Below are positions 1 to 7,732 of a DNA stretch of 33,537 nt, piece after piece. Source of the DNA: CAUZSN01 sp963582345 (GTDB taxonomy: Bacteria; Planctomycetota; Planctomycetia; Planctomycetales; Planctomycetaceae). Within the stretch, counting starts at the first letter, position 1. The number at the start of each line of letters is the position of its first letter. The stretch covers positions 1 through 33,537 of the forward strand of contig CAUZSN010000017.1 in NCBI GenBank assembly GCA_963582345.1. The letters are read 5' to 3'. Position numbers and translations under genes: made by a program. Under the pieces are notes generated by a model. It ran no database searches. It saw only the letters and a list, made by a program, of their open reading frames with translations, and was not told the DNA's origin.

Positions 1-17
1 CTTTCAGGAACCGATCG

Positions 18-1157
18 ATGCGATTCGAAACACGTTGCGTTCACATCGGAGTCGATAAGGATTCAACCTACAACAGCGTCATCACGCCTATCTATCCCAC
101 ATCTACGTTCTACTGGGACAACCTACAGACGACCCGAGGTTATGACTACACACGCAGCGGTAATCCCACTCGGCGCTCGCTGGAAGAAAACATCGCGTCG
201 CTGGAAGGTGGCATTGACTGCCGCGCCACCTGCACTGGAATGGCCGCTATCACTGCTGTCATGCATCTGTTCAAACCAGGCGATCACATCATCGCCGGCA
301 ACGATATCTACGGCGGAACATTTCGCCTTTTCGCCGACGTCTATTCCCAAATGGGCCTCGATTTCACATTCGTCGACATGCGCGATCCGAAAAATGTCCT
401 GAACGCAATGGCATTCGAAACCCGCTGCATTTGGATCGAAACCCCCAGCAATCCGCTGCTGAATATCGTGGACATTGCCGCGATTACGGCAATCGCTGAA
501 GAGTCGCAAGCCATCACAATCGCTGACAACACGTTTCTCTCGCCGTTTCTGCAACGGCCGTTCGAATACGGCGTGGACATTGTCATTCATTCGACGACGA
601 AGTACCTGAACGGCCATTCCGACGTTGTTGGTGGATGCGTCGTGACGCGGCACGAAGAACACACCAAACGCATCGATTTCATTACGAACGCCATGGGGCT
701 GGGCTGTTCCCCTTTTGACGCGTGGCTGGTCCTACGAGGACTAAAAACGCTCGGTCTGCGAATGGAGGCACACCAGAATGGAGCTAGGGCCTTGGTCCAG
801 ATGCTCCATAAACATCCCAACGTAGAGCGCGTCTACTACCCCGGTCTGCCAAACCATCCCGGTCATGATTTGGCCAAAAAACAGCAAGATGGTTTTGGTG
901 GTATGTTGAGTTTTGACGTGAAAGGTGGCCGATTGGCAGCCGAACGAGTGATGACGAACACTAAGTTCTTCGCCATGGCCGAATCTCTGGGTGGAGTCGA
1001 GTCACTGATCTCGTATCCAGAGACCATGAGCCACGCCTCTATGACCCTCGCCAACCGCCGCGCAGCCGGCATCACGGAAAAAACCATCCGCGTCTCCGTG
1101 GGAATCGAACACCCGGATGATCTAGTTGCCGACCTACAGCAAGCGCTGGAAGATTAG
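18..1157 (+). CDS. PLP-dependent transsulfuration enzyme (cystathionine gamma-synthase / beta-lyase family)
   Basis: A 379-residue protein of the Cys/Met-metabolism PLP family, which interconverts cystathionine, cysteine, homocysteine and methionine precursors in the cytosol. The PLP lysine is K195 in the segment HSTTKYLNGHSD. The aspartate that contacts the pyridine nitrogen is D170 in ADNTF. The family segment YDYTRSGNPT lies at residues 42-51, and SAM-like substrate-loop features (SLGGVESL, SYPETMSHASM) are near residue 325-345. Length is normal for the family and the frame is intact. The ATG at 18 is preceded by AGGAA seven bases upstream. Cystathionine gamma-synthase, beta-lyase and gamma-lyase cannot be separated by eye. 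The gene begins almost at the window edge, so an upstream operon partner would not be visible. Confidence 0.93.
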   Translation: MRFETRCVHIGVDKDSTYNSVITPIYPTSTFYWDNLQTTRGYDYTRSGNPTRRSLEENIASLEGGIDCRATCTGMAAITAVMHLFKPGDHIIAGNDIYGGTFRLFADVYSQMGLDFTFVDMRDPKNVLNAMAFETRCIWIETPSNPLLNIVDIAAITAIAEESQAITIADNTFLSPFLQRPFEYGVDIVIHSTTKYLNGHSDVVGGCVVTRHEEHTKRIDFITNAMGLGCSPFDAWLVLRGLKTLGLRMEAHQNGARALVQMLHKHPNVERVYYPGLPNHPGHDLAKKQQDGFGGMLSFDVKGGRLAAERVMTNTKFFAMAESLGGVESLISYPETMSHASMTLANRRAAGITEKTIRVSVGIEHPDDLVADLQQALED

Positions 1158-1352
1158 GAACCTAATCTAAACAAATACTGTTTTCTCATTAAAAAGGTTG
1201 CGCTTGTACCTTAGTCAGCTCGTATGCTACGAATTTGAGGCTGCTTCACAAACGTTCTGCATACTAAATTTTGTTTAGCACGTAGACGACATACTGCGCA
1301 ATTTGGCCGCGATTGGACGGACGATACGAGTTGAAACGTACAATCCATCGTT

Positions 1353-1712
1353 CTACTTGTAAAAGAAATCCGTCGGCGACTTGACCGTGTAGTACGGATA
1401 CTGGTAGATCGCCGTTGGCTGATTCTCGGACGGATAAACTACATCCTGCGGTGGCCGGTAGGAGTAAGTGTGGTTATGTGGCGGTGACCAGCTTCTCGAT
1501 GATTCACAGCATTCCGGACACATTCCGTTCCAGCAATCTTCTCCCCCCTGTGCTGGTTGGCCCGTCGGAAAAAAACCGATATCTGTAGCTGTCGACGCGT
1601 TGGGTAAATATCCGGAATTACTTTGACCCCGGATGACTTTCTGGTTCGCGCTGCAACCAAACAGTGGTAAAAGCAGACAAGCAGTCAAAACTCGAGCGGC
1701 ATTTGGGATCAT
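1353..1712 (-). CDS. small lipoprotein, unknown function
   Basis: A 119-residue protein with a short hydrophobic leader and a good lipobox (LFGC, Cys20), so it is predicted to be a lipid-anchored envelope protein. The mature part has several Cys residues clustered around position 60-70 (CWNGMCPECC) and is rich in Tyr, Pro and Ser towards the C terminus. The start is well supported: GAGGGGGG lies six bases before the ATG. I recognise no family. It is transcribed away from the TIM-barrel gene to its right and converges on the gene to its left. Confidence 0.75.
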   Translation of the reverse strand: MIPNAARVLTACLLLPLFGCSANQKVIRGQSNSGYLPNASTATDIGFFPTGQPAQGGEDCWNGMCPECCESSRSWSPPHNHTYSYRPPQDVVYPSENQPTAIYQYPYYTVKSPTDFFYK

Positions 1713-1864
1713 CGTTTTCCCCCCTCAATATGTTCCAGCACTGCGTTATGGAAGCGTGTGACCGTCATTTCAGCACATTTGAAATCAAGCACCTAGTGTG
1801 GTTATCGGCCAACCATTCGGCAAAATGCGGAATATTCCCAAGAGACGCACAATCGATATAGCGC

Positions 1865-1876
1865 GATAAGCTTATC
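1865..1876. promoter_or_regulatory. 12-bp perfect palindrome GATAAGCTTATC with nearby CGATAA copies
   Basis: GATAAGCTTATC is a perfect palindrome in the intergenic space between the divergent lipoprotein and TIM-barrel genes. The hexamer CGATAA recurs at about 1864, 1892 and 1901. The layout suits a regulator-binding site, but no known operator is recognised. Confidence 0.3.
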
Positions 1877-2014
1877 TCTATTGCAGAATCGCGATAATCC
1901 CGATAAGTTACCACGCGCGAAATCGGAACATAAGATAGCTGCAACTCCGGATTCGTAACTGTATTCTTTCCAAGGGTTTATGATGCGAAATTTCCAAACA
2001 AGGGAGTGTGCGGA

Positions 2015-2758
2015 GTGTTCGTAACCGCGTCTTCCCGGTGCTTTGCCGATAAAGGTTTTCCCGAAGCCTGTCGTCTAATAACCGACTTGGAGTACGACAA
2101 AGTCGAGCTATGGTTGGATGAAAACAGCGATCATCTGAAGCCATCCCAGATCGGGAACGATCCGGATGGCTTCTACGCACGCTTTCGTGAAGTCACGCGT
2201 TTGACGCCGGTCGCCATTTTCTTGGAAAATGACGTCGACTTGGTCACGATGGCGGGACTATCGAAGTTGGCCAAACTGATGCGCATCACTCAAATTACCA
2301 TTCCGTCGTCGCCGTTGGGAACGCCCTTCAATGCCGAGATTGATCGGCTGCACGCCTACCTGAAGATCACCAATCAGGACGGAGTCCGTCTGTCGATCAA
2401 AACAAAATCAGGTCAGTTAACCGAAGATGCACACACAGCGGTCGAATTGTGCCAGGCAGTGCCCGGATTGGGCCTCACTCTTGATCCCAGCTACTACATC
2501 TGTGGCCCGAATCGCAGTGTGTCATACGATCAGATTTTTCCGTTCGTATTTCACCTCCACTTGCGCGACACGACGTCCGAACAAGTACAAGTTCAAATCG
2601 GTCTAGGGGAGCTCGACTACGCGCGTTTAATCAGCCAGTTACGCCGCGAGCACTACGACCGTGCGCTTTCAGTCGATCTGTCGCCATCGCTGCTGAGTGA
2701 TACGAGTCGACCGTTAGAGATGCGTAAAATGCGAATGCTACTAGAAACGCTACTGTAG
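2015..2758 (+). CDS. sugar phosphate isomerase/epimerase-like TIM-barrel protein
   Basis: A protein of about 248 residues resembling the xylose isomerase-like TIM barrel (AP endonuclease family 2 fold). Family-like strands include VELWLDEN near the N terminus, LTLDPSYY near residue 155 and FHLHLRDT near residue 178. The Asp and His in the last two would be metal ligands. I prefer the GTG at 2015 over the GTG at 2006, because AGGGAG (2001-2006) then sits at normal spacing and the protein begins at the first beta strand (MFVTASSRCF). In relatives I remember, a His follows DPS and a Glu ends the barrel at the position of LSVDL. Here these are Tyr and Asp, so the metal site may be altered. The substrate is unknown. 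It appears to be a single-gene unit. Confidence 0.75.
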   Translation: MFVTASSRCFADKGFPEACRLITDLEYDKVELWLDENSDHLKPSQIGNDPDGFYARFREVTRLTPVAIFLENDVDLVTMAGLSKLAKLMRITQITIPSSPLGTPFNAEIDRLHAYLKITNQDGVRLSIKTKSGQLTEDAHTAVELCQAVPGLGLTLDPSYYICGPNRSVSYDQIFPFVFHLHLRDTTSEQVQVQIGLGELDYARLISQLRREHYDRALSVDLSPSLLSDTSRPLEMRKMRMLLETLL

Positions 2759-2772
2759 GTGCATTGCTCTAC

Positions 2773-2911
2773 ATGCCCTGGGCATTCTACTCGTCTTTGC
2801 GCGGATTTCCAGGTGGCGAGTTCCGAAAATTCACCGAAGTAGATAAGTGACCCAGGTTCTTGATCCTGGGTAGCGCAGCCACTTGTCCACCTGCGTGAAA
2901 AACTCGCCACC
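2773..2911. repeat. nested inverted repeats in the 2759-3059 intergenic stretch
   Basis: This stretch has no gene but is rich in dyads. ATGCCC-T-GGGCAT lies at 2773-2785. ACCCAGG and CCTGGGT form a 7-bp stem with an 8-base loop at 2850-2871. An 11-bp pair, GGTGGCGAGTT at 2812-2822 and AACTCGCCACC at 2901-2911, encloses that hairpin. CAGGTGG near 2810 can also pair with CCACCTG near 2887. It could act as a terminator for the TIM-barrel gene, a folded RNA or a repeat element. No T-run follows the stems. Confidence 0.5.
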
Positions 2912-3059
2912 CATCCTGGATTCAGATTCTTTAGCTAGCTAGACTCGGCACATTCCTTTCAATAGAGTGACGCGCAGGGACTGCTGAAGAGAATCCATTG
3001 ATAGACTATGCCTTGCGTTTACCTCTTCGCCTATCACTACGCTTTCTCCCATTCGTTTA

Positions 3060-4409
3060 ATGAATCACGATTTAAAGGAATCCTTGCTCGAACCTCGATC
3101 ACACTCTGAATCAAAACCCATCCTTCATTTCCATCCTGGATGGGTCATCTTGGGCGTGGCTGCTGCCGGAGTCTATATGTCTGCTCCGGGACAGTCTTTT
3201 TCAGTAGCTGCCTTTGTCGATCCGATGCTCGCCGACCTAGGGATGTCGCGCAGCCAGTATTCAGGCGCGTATTTAATCGCAACCCTGATCGGCGGTCTGA
3301 CGCTCCCCTGGATCGGCCGATTACTAGATGCCCACGGAGCAAGGCACATGCTGCCGACTGTGGCATTGCTGTTAGGGCTGGCATGTCTGTGGATGTCCAC
3401 CGTTCGACATTTGGTTGCCCTCTACATCGGGTTCAGTTTGATTCGCTGCCTGGGACAGGGTTGTTTGACCCTGATTTCGACCTGGATTGTCGGTGAATGG
3501 TTCGAGCGGCGGCGGGGATTAGCGATGGGGTTGGTGGGGGCAGGCGGAACTTTTTCTGTGATGACGATCCCGCAAATTAATGACTTTCTCATCGCATATG
3601 TTGGATGGCGGTACGCTTGGATAATTCTGGCGGTTGCCGTTTGGTTCGTGTTGATTCTTCCAGGAATTCTGCTGGTTCGAAACCGTCCCGAGGACTTGGG
3701 CTTGTTGCCAGATGGCCGGTGGCCCTCGGATTCGGAACCCACGGAGGCCTATCAGATCAACAAGGTTGCACAGACAGAATCGTGGACGACGCGCGATGCA
3801 TGTAGCACCGCAACGTTTTGGAAGCTAATGACCGTCGTGTGCACGTGTTCGTTGATCGGTACCGGCTTGATGTTTCATCAGGTTTCACTGCTTGGTGAAC
3901 AAGGAGTTTCCCGGATCGATGCCTTGCGTCTGCTCGGATTAAACGCGGCGATAGCTACGGTTGTTAGTATTATTGCCGGCTTTCTTAGCGACCGCATCCA
4001 AGCCCGGTATCTGCTGGTCGGCAGTATGCTATTTCTGACTACGGCACTGATACTGCTGATGGTAATGCCATCACCGATTTGGGCGATCGCCTATTCGGCA
4101 CTGCTCGGAATGCAAGGAGGCATTATACGCAGCACCGGGATGTTTGTGTGGATCGATTACTACGGCCGCATGTTCCAAGGAGCGATTCGCGGAGTTGTCA
4201 CGTCGATCATAGTGATTGCCGCTGCCCTGGGCCCTTTGCCCTTGGCACTGTCCAAGGATCACTTCGGCAACTACAAACCGGCCCTTGGTGGTTTTCTATT
4301 ATTACCAGTGCTTTCTACCGTTTGTGTGCTATCTGCTTCGAAGCCGATCAGGAAAATCCGTGCACATCCACCCAGCACCTCGGGTCTCGACACTGATACG
4401 AATGGCTAA
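3060..4409 (+). CDS. MFS transporter, monocarboxylate/oxalate-formate type
   Basis: A 449-residue inner-membrane protein with about twelve hydrophobic segments in two halves, the first starting near residue 28. The sequence LVRNRPEDLGLLPDG after the sixth segment is typical of the monocarboxylate and oxalate:formate branch of the major facilitator superfamily. A long hydrophilic loop follows, then WTTRDACSTATFWKL at the start of the second half, also usual in this group. It is therefore likely to carry small carboxylates, but the substrate cannot be read. The ATG at 3060 has no clear ribosome-binding site. No partner gene lies close on either side. Confidence 0.87.
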   Translation: MNHDLKESLLEPRSHSESKPILHFHPGWVILGVAAAGVYMSAPGQSFSVAAFVDPMLADLGMSRSQYSGAYLIATLIGGLTLPWIGRLLDAHGARHMLPTVALLLGLACLWMSTVRHLVALYIGFSLIRCLGQGCLTLISTWIVGEWFERRRGLAMGLVGAGGTFSVMTIPQINDFLIAYVGWRYAWIILAVAVWFVLILPGILLVRNRPEDLGLLPDGRWPSDSEPTEAYQINKVAQTESWTTRDACSTATFWKLMTVVCTCSLIGTGLMFHQVSLLGEQGVSRIDALRLLGLNAAIATVVSIIAGFLSDRIQARYLLVGSMLFLTTALILLMVMPSPIWAIAYSALLGMQGGIIRSTGMFVWIDYYGRMFQGAIRGVVTSIIVIAAALGPLPLALSKDHFGNYKPALGGFLLLPVLSTVCVLSASKPIRKIRAHPPSTSGLDTDTNG

Positions 4410-4941
4410 AATAATTCAAACTCTGTCGAATTCGCCACTTGTACAATCCCTAGAAAAGATGCACGAGCACACCAGAAATTCAGACAGACCCGCGAATTAT
4501 TCGCAGAATGAAGCGGCCCGTACGTCGCATGTATTCCAAATACTCGTTGCCGAAGTTTGATCCTCCATATCTATTGTCTAACCGGTTCCAAGAACCGTCT
4601 CTTCGTCGCACTACAGTGGGCTTGGTCTTACATCATGTTCCGTCATGGTGCGTGTCTGATTGTCGATAAAGAATAGCGGCTGGACCGATGAGCGCCATCG
4701 AAAGCCTTTTTGTCTACCCCGAACGCACGAAGCATCACTTATCGGTATGTGAGATCACTGGGATACATGGACTGGGCCAACCAGCAAAGCCATTTCGGTG
4801 TTACCAAGACTCCAATAGCATGCAATTGAAGTTGAACCGAGAGCCTCAGTCCCTTGCCTATGATCGGCTCTACGAACCGAACGCGTGCCACCAGCACCGG
4901 CCAATCTTGGAACCATAGCGGACTTGTTTCGTTACAGTCCG
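4410..4941. other. gene-poor stretch between the MFS transporter and the GT87-like gene
   Basis: No convincing gene. CGGTTC-CAA-GAACCG at 4583-4597 is a 6-bp hairpin with a 3-base loop that could end MFS transcription, although no T-run follows. On the minus strand a frame stays open from about 5053 to 4739 and reads like a possible protein end (segments WFQDWPVLVARVRF and LQLHAIGVLVTPKWL). It overlaps the 3' end of the GT87-like gene and a plus-strand frame at 4688-4918. I could not decide whether any of these is a gene remnant. Confidence 0.4.
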
Positions 4942-6201
4942 TCACTGTGCCTGATGGGCATAGCCTTTGTCGCCTCTTGACGAAAAGCTCGTCGTCACAA
5001 CGTAAATTGCAAGCGCGAGCGTCGGGAGCACCCGAATCAACATCATAACACAAATCCCTTCGACGCTAACAATGCGAGCCAAATCATAATCGTAACGTTT
5101 CGGCAATGTCGCAGCCATTTCCGGAGGAAGCGTGAATAATCCCAGTGCCTTAAACACAAAATAGGGCGACGGCAAGCAACTGACCAGAATACAGATCTTC
5201 GCGAACGGTTGATCGAACTCCTTTTGAGTCAACAGGCCAACGACGAACAACGGCACAAGCAACGTGTAATGATATTCATAGGCTTCGCTATAAAACAGAA
5301 GAAAATAACAAACACACAAGAACACTCCAGCGAACAGAGTAATTCGGCGAGATACAAGACAACCCAGGAGAATGATCCCCGCAACATACTCAAGGATTTG
5401 AGTGACCGCCGCATCACAACCAAGAAAGATCAAGGGGGCCTCAAGATTATAGACCACTCCGTTCGTCACGGGGTCTAGCAACTCTGTCCCGGCCCTCATC
5501 CTGAAGACAAGTCGCTTCAGATAGAATTCTCCGCCTCGGATGAACGTGCCAGCAACGGTCAACAACGCAAAACCTCCCAGCCCCCAGACCAACGTCCGCC
5601 ACTTGCCTTTCAACAGTAGCACCGGTGCCCAAAGTAAACCGACAGGCTTGATGAGCAATGATCCCAAGTATGCAATTGACAATCTCCACTCAGATGCATC
5701 GTGCACGATCCCGAAGAGAAACAGAAATAAGAACAGATTCAGGAGAAACTGATACTGACCGCAACCAATTTCAATTGCCTGGGCGAAAAACGAGAAGAAA
5801 ACGAGAGATGCCCAAAGGAAGTTTTTGGATTGGCAATACTGTGAATAGACGGCCCAGAATAACAGCACCGTAATCAGTAGTTTGGAAATGGTGAACAAAA
5901 CGAATCCAGTCTCGATCGAGAATAACTGTAGCACTCCGCCCAGACAGATCGTTGTGACGGGATGATAGACGTTGGGAATCCATAGACTTCGACTTCGCTC
6001 CCCAACAATCGGGCCTCCGTCGAAGCACGCTCTTGCCCCATCGGGGATTTGGGCATAATCGAGTGTCTTGATGTCCAGGATTATCTCCTGGGGAAAAAAG
6101 ACTTGCAGATGATCCGTGAGCAATGCGGAAACATAGAAATTGAGGTGGACGATCGCCAGTAAAGTCAGAATGCCTATTCGGCCAATTGGGGAAACGTTCA
6201 T
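4942..6201 (-). CDS. GT87-like (DUF2029) multi-pass membrane glycosyltransferase
   Basis: A 419-residue polytopic membrane protein with about ten hydrophobic segments. The first covers residues 9-28, followed by a roughly 60-residue periplasmic loop that would hold the catalytic residues in GT-C enzymes. The segment LLIKPVGLLWAPVLLLKGKWR (around residue 183) resembles the lysine-proline helix common in GT87/DUF2029 mannosyltransferases. By family it would move a sugar from a polyprenyl carrier to a glycan or lipid on the outer face of the membrane. The ATG at 6201 is the most upstream candidate and directly precedes the first helix. It is divergent from the pentahaem cytochrome gene. Confidence 0.65.
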   Translation of the reverse strand: MNVSPIGRIGILTLLAIVHLNFYVSALLTDHLQVFFPQEIILDIKTLDYAQIPDGARACFDGGPIVGERSRSLWIPNVYHPVTTICLGGVLQLFSIETGFVLFTISKLLITVLLFWAVYSQYCQSKNFLWASLVFFSFFAQAIEIGCGQYQFLLNLFLFLFLFGIVHDASEWRLSIAYLGSLLIKPVGLLWAPVLLLKGKWRTLVWGLGGFALLTVAGTFIRGGEFYLKRLVFRMRAGTELLDPVTNGVVYNLEAPLIFLGCDAAVTQILEYVAGIILLGCLVSRRITLFAGVFLCVCYFLLFYSEAYEYHYTLLVPLFVVGLLTQKEFDQPFAKICILVSCLPSPYFVFKALGLFTLPPEMAATLPKRYDYDLARIVSVEGICVMMLIRVLPTLALAIYVVTTSFSSRGDKGYAHQAQ

Positions 6202-6391
6202 ATTAAGTGCAGTCGTTTGTGAACTATCGTCCTTGTCCCATGGCTAGTTTCGATTGGCCAAGAAAGATTTGTTATCCTCAAGAGGTTTCTGGTATGCTGA
6301 CTTGAACCGATCTTGAAGCCGTAAAAGTCGTCTTATACAGAGAAAACCGTCGATTCGTTTTACGCACTCCTTCAATTATAAGGTACTGGCG

Positions 6392-7702
6392 GTGTTTCTG
6401 GGAAACAGCAAGACACTCGTCAGGACAAGTCTGGGAATTCTGGTCGTGGCATTCCTCGGCGCTAGCACATTCGCGGTCGGGCTCGTTTTCTTGTCATTCG
6501 TCGAGACGAGCCAACCTGTGACTCCCGTTTTATTCGATCACGGGTTGACTGCCCTAGATCCACAAGCACCGACACAATGGACCAATCAATGGTGCGGCTC
6601 ATGTCATTCCCAAGAGTATGAACAGTGGAAACAGAGCCGTCACTTTGTGGCGGGCATCAACGACAACTTCAGGAAGCAGTGTCTCGCCTCCGCATTCGGA
6701 CGAAAGCAATGGTGCGTGAATTGTCACGTCCCCATCAACCCAGGTCTGAACGTCTTACCGTCCCAAGAACCTGAACGGCTTGATGAGGCATTCGCGTCAC
6801 GACAGCAATGGCTTACGAATGGCGTGGATTGTTTGGCATGCCATGTGCGCGACGGACACGTGCTGGTCACGCACATTACACCGAAAGCCAAAACGGCACA
6901 CCCGGTTCGACTAGCTCCCGAATTGGGCACGGCGGAGTTCTGTGCAGGTTGTCATCAGTTTGGATTTATAAAGTTGTCGGACGGCTCTATCGGAGAACAA
7001 CAGCAAGCCAGCTTCGAGGAATTCCTTCATTACCGCGTCACAGGTGGAGGCGAAACTCGTTGCCACGATTGTCATATGCCTGACGGCGATCATGTGATGC
7101 CCGGCGGTTACAGTCTGCCAATGTTGAGAAATGCTCTGGACCTGGAACTATCTGTTCAGTGGCACGAGGATCTGAAGCTGGTGCAGGTGTCAGTCGGAAT
7201 CAATGTTTCCGGCGTCGGGCATCAAGTACCGGGCGGCGAGCACTTTTACCGCGTCCTAACGCTCCACACAACTCTCGCCGACGCACAGGGGACACCAATC
7301 GACGCAAAGCCGATTGCTCCTGAGCGCAACTTCAACGATCAACGCAGTACGTCACTCGCGCAAAATCCTGAAAGTCACAGCACAAAACTGGTCAAAACAT
7401 GGCCACAGATCGAAACTTTCCGCCAACGTATGGGGCCTTTTGAAAGAGGAGTCGATCTGCTGGCAAAGCCTACCCAGAATACTCGGCTACAGCCGGGGGA
7501 AGAACGACGCTTTGACTACTTGGTACCAGTCGATCTCACACGAACGAATGCCCCGATTAAAGCCCGAGCCGAGCTTTGGTATCACATCTTGGCAGAGGAA
7601 GAGGCAATAGAATTCGAGTTTACGGTCGACGAAGTGATGCGGTTGGTGCTTAGTGAAGAAACCTCGTTCGCGCCTGACAAATCGCAGCAACAGACACCAT
7701 GA
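6392..7702 (+). CDS. membrane-anchored pentahaem cytochrome c (cytochrome c554-like)
   Basis: A 436-residue protein with one N-terminal hydrophobic segment (residues 13-36, anchor or uncleaved signal) and five c-type haem motifs: CGSCH at 68, CVNCH at 108, CLACH at 147, CAGCH at 184 and CHDCH at 224. The motif-rich half resembles the cytochrome c552/c554 domain found in multihaem electron carriers and reductases. The C-terminal half (about 240-420) has no haem motif and looks like a beta-rich domain. It would work in the periplasm. The GTG at 6392 follows AAGGT by a normal distance. The YfhO-like gene starts 30 bases after its stop, so the two are probably co-transcribed. The redox partner is unknown. 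Confidence 0.85.
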   Translation: MFLGNSKTLVRTSLGILVVAFLGASTFAVGLVFLSFVETSQPVTPVLFDHGLTALDPQAPTQWTNQWCGSCHSQEYEQWKQSRHFVAGINDNFRKQCLASAFGRKQWCVNCHVPINPGLNVLPSQEPERLDEAFASRQQWLTNGVDCLACHVRDGHVLVTHITPKAKTAHPVRLAPELGTAEFCAGCHQFGFIKLSDGSIGEQQQASFEEFLHYRVTGGGETRCHDCHMPDGDHVMPGGYSLPMLRNALDLELSVQWHEDLKLVQVSVGINVSGVGHQVPGGEHFYRVLTLHTTLADAQGTPIDAKPIAPERNFNDQRSTSLAQNPESHSTKLVKTWPQIETFRQRMGPFERGVDLLAKPTQNTRLQPGEERRFDYLVPVDLTRTNAPIKARAELWYHILAEEEAIEFEFTVDEVMRLVLSEETSFAPDKSQQQTP

Positions 7703-7732
7703 ACGCAACTTGACAAAGGTGCAAGGTACGAC

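Noticed and set aside
4688..4918. 76-codon plus-strand frame opposite a minus-strand frame
   Set aside because: Neither strand gives a recognisable protein, and the two overlap; described only as an uncertain gene-poor stretch.
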